Source: Methanocaldococcus vulcanius M7
GTDB taxonomy: Archaea; AGJL01; Methanococci; Methanococcales; Methanocaldococcaceae
Length of the DNA: 64,000 bases
Reading direction: 5' to 3'
NCBI RefSeq assembly: GCF_000024625.1
Contig: NC_013407.1
Location: forward strand, 1,054,001-1,118,000
The stretch's first letter is position 1. Every line of letters starts with the position of its first letter. The position numbers and the translations under genes are program-made. The notes under the pieces are model-generated. The model did no database searches. It saw nothing but the letters and a program-made list of their open reading frames with translations, and had not been told where the DNA came from. This document shows positions 48,592-58,384 of this stretch, in pieces.

Positions 48592-48958
48592 AGAATAATT
48601 TTTCTTATTTCATTATAATGTTTTTACTAATATTTATATTTTTCTACACTATAAAATTTCTACCCATAGATAACCCCTTTTCTTTATAAACCTTTTAACA
48701 AAACAATTCAAACTTTTATTTAAAAAATAACAATAAATATAAAATAAAAATAAAAAACACACTTAATTAACCGTGGATTTCTAAAAACAACTACAAATAA
48801 CTAAAAACTCTAAAAAATCTCCATAATCAAAAACATCCAAATATAAGAAACAATAAAACAAACCAACCCTTAGAAACCAACTAAAACCAAATAAAAAACA
48901 AAAATCTAAACTAAAAACTAAAAAATCAGAAAAACAGAAACAAACAACAAGATAAATA
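48592..48958 (-). repeat. CRISPR leader / long repeat, copy 2
   Basis: About 367 bp, aligned end to end with 38484-38852 with only scattered substitutions and small indels. It abuts the newest repeat of array 2 and contains no convincing gene; the open frame inside it on the minus strand is low-complexity. It ends about 110 bp before the ehbM start. Confidence 0.88.
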
Positions 48959-49070
48959 AGAAAACAAATAGTCCATATGTTTAATAATATAAATATTAGA
49001 TGCATAACTTATATATACTCAATGTCTTAAAATTTGTCATTAATAATAATGATAAATTATTGGTGGCAGC

Positions 49071-49517
49071 ATGCTTAAAAAAATCGCAAGGAAGAAGTGT
49101 ATTCATGCGATGCTTGTTTATACTGGTGGATGTAATGCGTGTGATATTGAAGTAGTTAATGCAGTGTTTTCTCCGTATTATGATGCAGAGCAGTATAATG
49201 TTTTTCTCACGTTTAATCCGAGGGAGGCGGATATCTTAATAGTTACAGGATGCGTTACTAAGGTGGTTGCTGAATCGTTGAGGCAGATATATGAAAAGAT
49301 TCCAGAACCAAAGGCAGTTATTGCCGTAGGGGCGTGTGCTTTAATGGGAGGCGTCTATAAAAATATAGGTGGAGATCTTGGAACTTCGGAGTTCATTGCT
49401 GGCCCTGTGGAGAATATTATTCCCGTGGATGTTAAAGTGCCGGGATGTGCTCCAAGACCTGAGGATATAATCTCCGGAATAGTTAAGGCGATTCCTAAGG
49501 TTATCGAGGGAAAATAA
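49071..49517 (+). CDS. ehbM: Energy-converting hydrogenase B small subunit EhbM
   Basis: A 148-aa NiFe-hydrogenase small subunit of the Ech/NuoB type. The proximal [4Fe-4S] ligands are visible: [26 protein letters not shown] and VPGCAPRP. Ehb uses the membrane ion gradient to reduce low-potential ferredoxin with H2 for anabolic CO2 fixation. The ATG follows GGTGG. The membrane subunit EhbO gene follows; other ehb genes are not here, as in M. jannaschii, where they are scattered. Confidence 0.9.
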   Translation: MLKKIARKKCIHAMLVYTGGCNACDIEVVNAVFSPYYDAEQYNVFLTFNPREADILIVTGCVTKVVAESLRQIYEKIPEPKAVIAVGACALMGGVYKNIGGDLGTSEFIAGPVENIIPVDVKVPGCAPRPEDIISGIVKAIPKVIEGK

Positions 49518-49586
49518 CAATATATAATATATTATTACATTTAAGTTAATTGACGTATTAGTTAATATTTATGTGAGGGATGAATT

Positions 49587-50555
49587 ATGATCAGTGAAGT
49601 TGCTTCTGTATTGGGAATTCCAGCGTTGGCATTTGCAATCTCTACATACATTCCTGGTATCCAAAGGAAGATAGAAGCGAGAATACATCAGAGAATTGGG
49701 CCAAATATTTTATCTCCAGGATTTTGGTCGGTTTTTAAATTTATATTCAAGGAGGTAAAAGTTCCAGATGCCAGTTTACCTCGTTTATATAATTTACTTC
49801 CTCTTCTTTCTATCGCAGTATTGTGGGTTATCTTAGCAATAACTTCGTTAACATCGTTTCATATCTTATCAAATGAGATCGGTATTGTAGGATTTTTAAA
49901 GTTAGAGGAGATGATGTATGTTATTCTTGGTTCGTTATCTTTTTCTATAATGGGATGGAGGATGCCATACATTGATGAATGTAAAGGAACACCATTTATA
50001 AAAACATTGAAAATATCACTTGAACAGTTAGGAGCGATCAGAAGTTTTAAAATGATAACCATCGGATCCTTTCCTTTTTATTTAGCAACATTTCTCCCAT
50101 TTATCCAAAAAAAGAGCATCTTTTTAAAAGATATTATTGGAGAGCCATTTTTATTATCACTTGCGGGGATTTTTGGAGCAGTTTGTTATTTTATAGGATA
50201 TTTGATAATGATAAAAGAGTATCCATTTTCAATAACACATACTAAGGCGGATGTTATTGAAGGGCCAACGATGGAGTTGATTGGAAGGTATAGAGCGATC
50301 TATTTGGCAAGCACTGAACTTTTAATGATAACACTTGGTAGTTTATTTGCAACTTTGTATTTGGGAATTGCCCCTGATATAAATAATCCTATCACTATTG
50401 TTGAGAACTTAGCCATTGCAGTGATCTTTCCAATATTAGCAACGTTTGTTAGAGCATTCTCTCCTGTTCTATTATTTAGGCAGATATATCCTATTTCCTA
50501 TGTGGCAACATTGATCGGCGTGATTGGTTTTGTCTTTGCACTACTCGGTTGGTAA
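49587..50555 (+). CDS. ehbO: Energy-converting hydrogenase B membrane subunit EhbO
   Basis: A 322-aa NuoH/EchB-like membrane protein with about eight helices. QRKIEARIHQRIGPNI and the cytoplasmic loop ITHTKADVIEGPTMELIGRYRA are the NuoH-type conserved acidic and basic loops thought to couple electron transfer to ion movement. It lies 69 bp after ehbM. Its 3' end overlaps the convergent COG1900 gene by 15 bp. Confidence 0.9.
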   Translation: MISEVASVLGIPALAFAISTYIPGIQRKIEARIHQRIGPNILSPGFWSVFKFIFKEVKVPDASLPRLYNLLPLLSIAVLWVILAITSLTSFHILSNEIGIVGFLKLEEMMYVILGSLSFSIMGWRMPYIDECKGTPFIKTLKISLEQLGAIRSFKMITIGSFPFYLATFLPFIQKKSIFLKDIIGEPFLLSLAGIFGAVCYFIGYLIMIKEYPFSITHTKADVIEGPTMELIGRYRAIYLASTELLMITLGSLFATLYLGIAPDINNPITIVENLAIAVIFPILATFVRAFSPVLLFRQIYPISYVATLIGVIGFVFALLGW

Positions 50556-51689
50556 ATTGAGCTTAAAATTTCCTTTTAAAATTCTATCTTTTAAGTCGTT
50601 TGCTAATTTTAGAGCTCTCTTTCTATCTGATTGCCTGCATGTTATTGGAATTCCACATATAGATCCGAGTTTTGTTTCAAAAACATTGTAGGGGCAGATA
50701 TTACAAACTCCACATCCAAAACAATCTTCTGTTATTTTTATTTTACCATTTTCTCGTTTTATAGCGAGAGTAGGGCAGTTTTCCTCAGCTATGCAATTAT
50801 TACAATTTTTACAGTTTTCTTGCTTTATTTTTGGCCTTAGGTCTACATTTTCCCAGACCTCTGCATAATTTCCAATATCTATAATTTCTCTTCCAAAAAT
50901 ATTAACAAGTGGTAATGCAATATCTTTATCAAGCTTTTTTAGAGCATTTATATGGTTTTTAACGTATATTGGAATTGCTATTGTATTATATATCTCTACT
51001 CCGTTTGATGTTATAAACCCTCCTAAGTAGTAGGGATCCATTTCTTTCATATCTGCTGAGATCATTAAATTTGGCTTATCTATTGAGGATCTTGTCCCAA
51101 ATCCTAATATTAATCCTTCAGCTCCATTTAAAAGTGCTTTTTTTCCAATTATATCTTTTTCATTTTTTATATTCATATTTTCAAGTGGATTGAACATTCC
51201 ACATCCAGAAAAAGAGGCCTCTCCTTTTTTTATTGGTAATCTATGAAATATTGTGTTAACTTTACTATCTGAGGTGTTCGTAATTGCAGTGTAATTTTTA
51301 AATGCCATTCTTGTCCCTAACATTTTAGCTGTTGGCAGATCTTCAAGTTTTATTTCATTTTTATATATTTTTCCCTCACATATGGCTTTTGCTTCAAAAC
51401 TTTTTCCTTTAACAAGATCTTTAAATAAAAATCCAACTTCTCCGTAAAATATCGCATCAACCTTTCCTAAAAATTCATTGGGGCAAATTCCAACCGTACC
51501 TTTTATATCGTTTAAGTAGATCTCTTCTGCTCTCTTGAATGTTTCATTAAATGGAATATGAAAGATCCCAGCAGTTCCAGACATTATTCCACATGTAGCT
51601 GAGGTTACAATATCTACTTCCTCGAGTTTTTCTTCTTCGTTGTTTCTTATGTATTTTTTCAATTCTTCAATAGTTATAACGTTTACCAC
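50541..51689 (-). CDS. COG1900/DUF39 sulfur-transfer protein with C-terminal ferredoxin domain (methanogenesis marker 16 type)
   Basis: A 382-aa protein. The DUF39 part (about 1-280) has [16 protein letters not shown] and [10 protein letters not shown]; the C-terminal part carries two [4Fe-4S] motifs, [14 protein letters not shown] and [14 protein letters not shown]1900 proteins form homocysteine from aspartate semialdehyde and sulfide; the fused ferredoxin form is the methanogenesis-marker-16 type. Which activity applies here is unsettled. The GTG start follows GGTGG and overlaps the htpX stop by 7 bp. Confidence 0.82.
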   Translation of the reverse strand: MVNVITIEELKKYIRNNEEEKLEEVDIVTSATCGIMSGTAGIFHIPFNETFKRAEEIYLNDIKGTVGICPNEFLGKVDAIFYGEVGFLFKDLVKGKSFEAKAICEGKIYKNEIKLEDLPTAKMLGTRMAFKNYTAITNTSDSKVNTIFHRLPIKKGEASFSGCGMFNPLENMNIKNEKDIIGKKALLNGAEGLILGFGTRSSIDKPNLMISADMKEMDPYYLGGFITSNGVEIYNTIAIPIYVKNHINALKKLDKDIALPLVNIFGREIIDIGNYAEVWENVDLRPKIKQENCKNCNNCIAEENCPTLAIKRENGKIKITEDCFGCGVCNICPYNVFETKLGSICGIPITCRQSDRKRALKLANDLKDRILKGNFKLNLPTE

Positions 51690-52552
51690 TTTTGGCCACC
51701 TTTTTTCATTTTCTTACACATTTCTAATAATCTCTCTATCCTTTCTTCTGTTGGGGGGTGTGTTGAAAAGAGTTTCGCAATAAAATCCTTTCTAAATGGA
51801 TTTATTATAAACATGTGTGCAGTTGCAGGATTTCCACCTTCCATCGGATGAAGTTCTACACTTTTTTCTAATTTCGCGAGAGCATTTGCTAACCATAAGG
51901 GATGAGTTAGTTTTGCTCCTTCTTCATCTGCATAAAACTCTCTCTGTCGTGAAATGGCAAATTGTATTAAAGCAGCAGCAATTGGGGCTAATATCAACAA
52001 CAAAATTGTCCCAATTAACTCCAACGGATTACTATCCTCTTCCTCAGAAACGAAAAAGATCCCTCCCCAGTAAAGCATCCATTGTGCTATATACATAATT
52101 GCTCCTGCTAATGTTGCAACTACTGTGCTTATTAATATATCATTATGCTTTATATGCCCAATTTCATGTCCTATAACTCCTTCCAATTCCTCTGGAGATA
52201 AGACCTGCAATATTCCCTCTGTTACTGCGACCACGGCATTATTTGCATTTCTTCCTGTTGCGAACGCATTTGGAGTGATGGTTGGCACTATCGCAACTTT
52301 TGGTTTTGGAAGCCCTGCTTTTCTTGCGGTTCTTTCAACTATTTGATGTAGCCAAGGCATTTCGTTTTCATCAATAATTCTTGCGTTATAACTCATTAAA
52401 ACAAATTTATCACTCATATAATATGCTATAATGTTCGGAATCAACGCTAAAAGTATCGCGATCAATGGATGGATGTGGAGTAGTAAACATACTATATAGA
52501 TCAACGCTACAAGTAAAGCCATTAAGAAATAGGTTTTTATGGTTTCCAACAT
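51683..52552 (-). CDS. htpX: HtpX-type membrane zinc metalloprotease (M48)
   Basis: A 289-aa protein with two N-terminal helices, the zinc site [14 protein letters not shown] (HEIGH), two further helices and [10 protein letters not shown] with the third ligand Glu. HtpX degrades misfolded membrane proteins. It is coupled to the downstream COG1900 gene. GGTGCGAT precedes the ATG. Confidence 0.95.
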   Translation of the reverse strand: MLETIKTYFLMALLVALIYIVCLLLHIHPLIAILLALIPNIIAYYMSDKFVLMSYNARIIDENEMPWLHQIVERTARKAGLPKPKVAIVPTITPNAFATGRNANNAVVAVTEGILQVLSPEELEGVIGHEIGHIKHNDILISTVVATLAGAIMYIAQWMLYWGGIFFVSEEEDSNPLELIGTILLLILAPIAAALIQFAISRQREFYADEEGAKLTHPLWLANALAKLEKSVELHPMEGGNPATAHMFIINPFRKDFIAKLFSTHPPTEERIERLLEMCKKMKKGGQKW

Positions 52553-52837
52553 AATCGCACCTTTTAATCTCTCTTAGTTTTTCTTGCATTTTTTCGATTA
52601 TTGTTGTATCTAAAATAAAAATTTTATGCTGTTTTAATGTTTACTTCAATTTGTATATACGGTGGGGGATTGTATATGGCTGGATGACAAGATATGTGGG
52701 TGTAATAATAAACATTATCAATTTTAAATAATTTTAAATAATATTTTATATCTTATGCCTCAACTCTTATCGCTTTTTAGTGATTGATTCCTCTCTGGAC
52801 TCTTTCATTTTGTAGTTTGTAATATTATTTAAAAATT

Positions 52838-53635
52838 TCATTGTTTGAATTTGCATTTAACACTTTCTAAGTCCCCTCCTCTTTTATATGAGAGGAGTAT
52901 TTTTATTTCTCCTTTATCTGCACTTCTATTTAGTGGAAATATAAGTGGAGGATTTAACATTGGTGTTTGACCAGAAACACAGTCCTCATTTAATATGGTA
53001 TAGGTTCTTAACTTTATTCCGAGATTTTCTGCTCTTTCTTCTGCTTCTAATGTTATGTTATATTTTACCTCAAGAGGATTTACTTTATAAAAATCTACCT
53101 CTTCGTATATTATCTCTTCTGAGATCTCCTTAGATGTTATCTCTTCATCATAGTAAGGATGGTTTAGTTTTGCCTCTACAAGTTGAATTGTTGTTATAGC
53201 TTTTTGAGGGATTATTTTAGCGTTTTCTTTTAAATAACCTCTTTTTATTATTGAGTTTAGGACGTTTACTTGTGGTTCGGTTATCAAAGCAGTATCTAAC
53301 AGTTCTGCTATGATCACATCTGCTTTTTCTTTAAAGTTGTAAAGTGAAGCATCTCCTTCGATAACTTCAATATTTTTAAAACCATTAATATATACATTTT
53401 CTTTTGCATATTCATAAGTAAATGGATCCAGTTCAATTGCATAAACTTTCTTTGCTTTTTTTGCTGACATCATCGCAAGAATTCCTGATCCAGTTCCAAG
53501 ATCGTAAATTACTTCTCCTCCCTTTAATGTATTTTCTATTACTTTTTTAAATATTGCTAATCTTTCGTAGTCGGTTAATAGAGAGTAATGCCATTGAGGA
53601 ACTTTTAACCTTAATTTGTTTTTTGTTAAGTCCAT
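52838..53635 (-). CDS. SAM-dependent methyltransferase, PRMT-like
   Basis: A 265-aa class I methylase: WHYSLLTDYERLAIFKKVI, motif I VIYDLGTGSGILAMMSAKKA, AIELDPFTYEYAKENV and ADVIIAELLDTALITEP, the last like the double-E loop of protein arginine methyltransferases. A beta-rich C-terminal half (about 150-265) supports a PRMT-like layout. Target unknown. GGAGGG precedes the ATG. Confidence 0.8.
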   Translation of the reverse strand: MDLTKNKLRLKVPQWHYSLLTDYERLAIFKKVIENTLKGGEVIYDLGTGSGILAMMSAKKAKKVYAIELDPFTYEYAKENVYINGFKNIEVIEGDASLYNFKEKADVIIAELLDTALITEPQVNVLNSIIKRGYLKENAKIIPQKAITTIQLVEAKLNHPYYDEEITSKEISEEIIYEEVDFYKVNPLEVKYNITLEAEERAENLGIKLRTYTILNEDCVSGQTPMLNPPLIFPLNRSADKGEIKILLSYKRGGDLESVKCKFKQ

Positions 53636-53815
53636 AGTTCCCTCCTTTTATTGTCTGTTATTGTTTACTTCTCTATTTTGGTGATTTGTTTTTTTATTTT
53701 ATTATCTTTTTATTATTTTATAATATTGAAATATTAGTGTTTAAAGTGCAAAGTTCACATTTTGAATTGCGTAATACATCCGAGAGTATTTTTCAGTTTT
53801 TACGAAAATGAAAAA

Positions 53816-54000
53816 ATATATATACTGTATAGTTAATAGTATTATTATGTGGGGGCATTAATTTACCTATTTTAGATTTTTAAATTTAATGCACTGGCAA
53901 ATTAGTTAATAGTGGGGGGAGGGGATTTACGCTTTGAGCCATTTAAACCGAATTTGCTACCTCTCTACTAATTACTTCATTTAATCCTTTATTTAATTTT
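53816..54000 (+). ncRNA. Possible unannotated structured RNA
   Basis: In a 546-bp gene-free gap, a plus-strand AAAAAATATATATA promoter-like element (53812-53824) precedes a G-rich stretch. AGTTAATAGT occurs twice (53831-53840, 53904-53913), each followed by a G run. GCATTAATTT/AAATTTAATGC (53856-53892) can pair, and TAGTGGGGGG can pair with CTCTCTACTA near 53960-53969 through several G-U pairs. A T-rich run follows. No RNA family is recognised; ends are approximate. Confidence 0.35.
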
Positions 54001-54181
54001 TTTACTTTCTTTTTACCATAACTTTAATATCTTCCATTTTTTATATTTTATTTTTATATTTTAAAAAAATAATAAAAAGAACAATAAGCATTTAAAAAGT
54101 ATATGTGATAACTACGATAATAATAAGACATAAAAAATATAAATATATAAAATAAAAATTATAAAAATTAGAAATATCAAG

Positions 54182-55636
54182 TTAGTCCCTTATCATTCCT
54201 CTTTCTTTCTGCCATTTTCTTCTTAGTGAAAGTATACATCCTCCTCCTCTAACCCCTCCAATCGGAACTTTTGGTGTTCCAAGACAGTTCATACATCTTG
54301 CCATTACCGAAGCTCCAAGTGCTAAACCATCTTCAACAAATACAACATTCTCCTCAACATTATCCCATATATTTAACGTTTTAAGTTTTTCAACAATTAA
54401 CTCAGGTTTCTTTCCAGTAATTCCAGCCCTTCCAGTTATTCCAATTGCAGATTTCTCATTTATTAAGTTCTTTTCGTATGCTAACTTTACCAATCTTCTA
54501 ACAACTTCACTCATAACGTAATCTAAACAACACAATAGAGTAGGAATATCGCTTTTCTCTACCAACTCCCTACCCAGTTCTTCCAATTTTACAAGATCAC
54601 TTCCATTTTCTCCAACATCACAACCTATCAACGTAGTTCCAGCTTTTTCAGCTGCTTTTGGATCTACGGGAACAGTTCCAAATCTCTCAACATCCTTAGG
54701 GACTTCTTTGATAATTATATACTTGTGCATTTTTTCTGCGTATTCTTTTGCTAACTCCTCATTTGGCTTTCCTTTTACATCTGAGAGATCTAACGCTGCT
54801 CCTGTCTTTTCATCTATCTTTCCAGATCCTCTCGCGATAGCGTCAGCAATCGCTCCTGCTAATCCACAGAGGTTTCCGATGACTTTTGCATAGGGAAGTG
54901 TATCGTTGGTAATTCGTCCTGCCAATGTGGTTCCAAAGTCAATACTCATACATGGATTTCTAAAATCGACATCAGTCCACTTGCTTCCAACTTTTATTCC
55001 TGCGGTTACAAGTTCTCCTTCCATTTCGTTTGCAACAACCTCTTTACCTGTTGGAGGTAAGACACCAGTAACTGCTCCATCAAAGATAATTTTATCTAAA
55101 AAAGAGTATTTATCGAATGGTTTTGGTATCTGATCTTTTGTCATTGCAGGAGTCATCTTCGCTGGTGGAACCCCTGCCTTCATACATCCTTGGGCTAATG
55201 CAATGATCATCTCTCCAACTTCTTCGGGGGATGCAAAACCAGCAGTAACCCCTGTACTTCTAACAACAAAGTGTAAATCATCTACTGTTAACCCTGCCTT
55301 TTTCAAACTTTCCAATAGGACTTCTTTAACCATATCCGAGACGGCTTCTCTTGTTAATTTAACACCCCAAAGTGTTTCTCCAAAGACCTCTTCTCCTTTT
55401 TTTGGTGGCCTAACATCTCTTGTCATTTTTACGTGCTTGCTAACTATGTATGTTTTACCCGTCTCCATATTGGTTGCAGTAATAATTGATTTGGTTGTAG
55501 TGTTCCCCAGTTCTACTGATGCGACAATATAGTAGGGATTTCTTTTTAATTCAATTAGATCAACGCTTTGGGATTTTGCATAGGCAATTTTTGGCTTCTT
55601 TTTGAATATTGAAGATATTACATCAAATATTCCCAT
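54182..55636 (-). CDS. Methanogenesis marker protein 14
   Basis: A 484-aa protein. VASVELGNTTTKSIITATN and CMSIDFGTTLAGRITND look like phosphate loops of an ASKHA (actin/Hsp70-like) ATPase, and VFVEDGLALGASVMARCMNCLG closes the protein. It matches the protein family conserved in methanogens as marker 14, related to activases of corrinoid or reductase systems; its function is not established. GGGGGAGA precedes the ATG. Several Cys near the C-terminus could bind a cluster. Confidence 0.85.
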   Translation of the reverse strand: MGIFDVISSIFKKKPKIAYAKSQSVDLIELKRNPYYIVASVELGNTTTKSIITATNMETGKTYIVSKHVKMTRDVRPPKKGEEVFGETLWGVKLTREAVSDMVKEVLLESLKKAGLTVDDLHFVVRSTGVTAGFASPEEVGEMIIALAQGCMKAGVPPAKMTPAMTKDQIPKPFDKYSFLDKIIFDGAVTGVLPPTGKEVVANEMEGELVTAGIKVGSKWTDVDFRNPCMSIDFGTTLAGRITNDTLPYAKVIGNLCGLAGAIADAIARGSGKIDEKTGAALDLSDVKGKPNEELAKEYAEKMHKYIIIKEVPKDVERFGTVPVDPKAAEKAGTTLIGCDVGENGSDLVKLEELGRELVEKSDIPTLLCCLDYVMSEVVRRLVKLAYEKNLINEKSAIGITGRAGITGKKPELIVEKLKTLNIWDNVEENVVFVEDGLALGASVMARCMNCLGTPKVPIGGVRGGGCILSLRRKWQKERGMIRD

Positions 55637-55742
55637 AACTATCTCCCCCTTTCCTCACTAACTGTTTAGATCTTCTTGCTTCTATTTAGTTTATTTTTAT
55701 GTTTATTTTATTTATTTTTATTTTGTTGTTTATAAATATTGG

Positions 55743-56885
55743 CTATAATATCTCCTTTACAAGTTTTTTTGATAGGGCAATAATTGAAACTATTGGGGGA
55801 AGTCCAAGTGTCTCTTTGAAAAGTGAAGCATCACAAACATAAAGCCCTTCCTTAACCTCAAATTCATCAACAACCAAACTTAAACTTCCCCCTGGATGAG
55901 ATCCTCTTGGATGTGTTGAATAAATCTCTTCCACTCCAAGTTTATGGAGATATTTTGATCCCTTACTAATTCCTCTCGCTAATATTTTGAAATCGTTTTT
56001 TGTTATCTCTTTTTTAAGTTCGTTTTCCAATACGATCCCGTTATTTTCATCTCTTATTTTAATCATAATTCCAATAACATCTTTTTCTTTAATTCCTTTT
56101 ATTTTGTTAGTTTTTTCTGTTTTTGTTATTTCGTTATAGAGTAGTTGAGAGTAGTGTGTAGTGAGTATAAAATCTTTATATTGTTTGCACATTAGCATTG
56201 AAATATCTTTATTTAAATAACTGTCTTTTAAAATCCCCCCGATTGTTATAAAAATGTCTACAAATAGGTTTTTTCCAATGTTATCATCATCAATAACTTT
56301 TTTTAAGAGTCGTGGGGAGTTAATTCCTCCTGCTGAGATGATGAGGTTTTTAGTTTTTATATCTCGTCCTTTTTTATCTTTAACCACCCAACAATCGTTT
56401 TTTTCAATTCTTATGGTGTTGAAGTTTGATATTATCTTGACATTAGCTTTTTTTAGGTAGTTTATTGGAGTCCACTTCGCTTCACATAGTTTTTTTGCAC
56501 ACATTCCACATTTTTTACATTTGTTGAAATTAATAAATTTTTCCATTTTTTTAAAACCCAAATCAGCAAATTTTCTGTCAATATCTCTTAAAAAATCATC
56601 GCTTGGGGATCTTATGTGCAATTCTTCCCATATTTCAGAGTATATTGATTTGTTTATTTTATACCCCTTTATTTTCGTTTTTATGGCATTTCCTAACGAG
56701 TAGATTCCACTACCTCCCACACCGCAGATGTAATTTACTTCAACATTTTTTCCTTCCGATATGTATTTTGGATTATCTCCTTTTTCAATGATCGCTATTC
56801 TACAATTCTCTCCGTATTTTTCTCTTAATTCTTTTGCTATTGTAGATCCTGCCACTCCAGAACCGATAATTACAAAGTCCTCCAT
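55743..56885 (-). CDS. GMC-like FAD-dependent oxidoreductase with a Cys cluster
   Basis: A 380-aa flavoprotein. FVIIGSGVAGSTIAKEL is the FAD Rossmann motif, VGGSGIYSLGNAI and LIISAGGINSPRLL are GMC-type segments, and HPRGSHPGGSLSLVVDEFEVKEGLYVCDASLF the C-terminal FAD end. Inserted near residue 120 is CKKCGMCAKKLC, which could bind an Fe-S cluster. The start is ATG 56885 after GGTGT; the longer frame adds a spurious hydrophobic stretch. Substrate unknown. Confidence 0.78.
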   Translation of the reverse strand: MEDFVIIGSGVAGSTIAKELREKYGENCRIAIIEKGDNPKYISEGKNVEVNYICGVGGSGIYSLGNAIKTKIKGYKINKSIYSEIWEELHIRSPSDDFLRDIDRKFADLGFKKMEKFINFNKCKKCGMCAKKLCEAKWTPINYLKKANVKIISNFNTIRIEKNDCWVVKDKKGRDIKTKNLIISAGGINSPRLLKKVIDDDNIGKNLFVDIFITIGGILKDSYLNKDISMLMCKQYKDFILTTHYSQLLYNEITKTEKTNKIKGIKEKDVIGIMIKIRDENNGIVLENELKKEITKNDFKILARGISKGSKYLHKLGVEEIYSTHPRGSHPGGSLSLVVDEFEVKEGLYVCDASLFKETLGLPPIVSIIALSKKLVKEIL

Positions 56886-57104
56886 TTTTACACCGATGAT
56901 ACTTATTGCAGTGAAGATTAATAAAAAAAGAGTTAATAATATCAAGATAATGATAAGATATTAGCAATTAATACATAGCAATATGTATAGCGAGGATTAA
57001 AAATTAATAAAATTAATAAGAAAGTAAAGATAAAAACCTAAAAAATCTATCCAACAAATCGCTAAAAAATTATTGCTTCTTTATATATTTTTACTATTTG
57101 ATCT

Positions 57105-58304
57105 TCATTCAATATCCTCAAATTCATCAAATTTTCTTTTTCTTCTTTTTATAAGGTAAAAGATAACCCCACATACAATTACAATTCCTATTATTGCGTA
57201 GATTGAATTAAAGTTCTCTTCCTCTTTTTTCTCTACCTCTATGCGAAATGTTTTTGAGAGGTTGTATTTTTTATGGTAATCATCAAAATAAGAAACTTCA
57301 ACATTTAACGTTAGATTTCCAAATTTATTTATTTTAAATACTGCCGTGTCGTAATCGTCTTCATCAAGATCTCCGATATATTTTGTATAATTTTCATTAT
57401 CTATATTTAAAATCATTACACAATGTTTAATTTTTGAATTTCCTCTATTTGCAATTCCTACGGTCAACTCTACATAATCTCCCCTGTTTTCTACATCATC
57501 TAAATAAATAAATGGTTGATCTGGATATATCTTCTTTAAAACTCTTATATTTATTGGAATAGTTGTATTGTATCTGTTTCCATCTTCTCCTGTCCAATAC
57601 AACTCTGCATTGATTGAATATATTCCATCCTCTATTTCAGGTATCGCATATAACTCAATAGGAATAGTTTTCTGCTCTCCTGCATTTAAACAACCTAAAT
57701 ACACTGAACTTCCGCCTAATACATTGATCTTTTCATTTCCTTTAAGATAAATGCTTAGATATTTTGCAGTTCCGGTTCCGTCATTTTTTATAGTTATGTG
57801 TATAAATTTACTCCTGCCGGGTGTTATGGAGGTGTTATCAACATTTATTTCAAAGTTGGCTTTTCCGTAGATTGGTAGGTAGTATATTTTTGTTAGTTGG
57901 TAGTGGTTTGTTATTTCTTTTCCGTTTTCGGTTTCTACTTCATCGTAGTTTACTTTTATGTCTATTTCATAGTTGTTTGAGGGAGCGTTTTCATTAACAT
58001 GGAGTTTAAAGTGAACGACCTCCGACTCTCCAATGTTCAAATGACTAATATAAACCCTCCCTTTCACAGGATTAACTTGCTTTAACTCAAAAGGATAATG
58101 CGGTTTAATCTCAACCACAATATTTTTAAGTTCATGATTATAATTATCATTCGTAACCTTAACCCACAAATCCACATCATCCCCAGGATGAATAACACTC
58201 GGCTGATACTCAACCTCCCCAACCTGCAAACCAAAGGTTGGAAGCATTAGGGAAAATATGCAAAAAGGTAGAAGAAGGTAGATAATAGCTTTTTCTCTGT
58301 TCAT
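57105..58304 (-). CDS. COG1361-type exported Ig-like surface protein
   Basis: A 399-aa protein with an N-terminal signal helix (about 5-25), three or so Ig-like/CARDB-type beta domains (VTNDNYNHELKNIVVEI; ITIKNDGTGTAKYLSIYL; VGIANRGNSKIKHCVMIL), then a C-terminal transmembrane helix and a KRRKRKFDEFED tail. It is therefore anchored outside the cell. It is divergent from an exporter of the MacB type, a pairing also found in M. jannaschii, so it may be the exporter's external partner. Confidence 0.82.
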   Translation of the reverse strand: MNREKAIIYLLLPFCIFSLMLPTFGLQVGEVEYQPSVIHPGDDVDLWVKVTNDNYNHELKNIVVEIKPHYPFELKQVNPVKGRVYISHLNIGESEVVHFKLHVNENAPSNNYEIDIKVNYDEVETENGKEITNHYQLTKIYYLPIYGKANFEINVDNTSITPGRSKFIHITIKNDGTGTAKYLSIYLKGNEKINVLGGSSVYLGCLNAGEQKTIPIELYAIPEIEDGIYSINAELYWTGEDGNRYNTTIPINIRVLKKIYPDQPFIYLDDVENRGDYVELTVGIANRGNSKIKHCVMILNIDNENYTKYIGDLDEDDYDTAVFKINKFGNLTLNVEVSYFDDYHKKYNLSKTFRIEVEKKEEENFNSIYAIIGIVIVCGVIFYLIKRRKRKFDEFEDIE

Positions 58305-58384
58305 TTTTTCCCTCTCTATCTCAATCTATATATAAGATCTTGTTCATAATAATTTATATAGTATGGCTATTTTGGGGAGTGGTT

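Noticed and set aside
48781-49005. Minus-strand open frame in CRISPR leader 2
   Set aside because: Low-complexity translation (Phe, Leu, Cys) of an A-rich leader; the homologous leader at 38484-38852 shows no matching long frame.
38484-49070. cas gene cluster near the arrays
   Set aside because: All genes between and beside the arrays belong to other families; no Cas motif was found.
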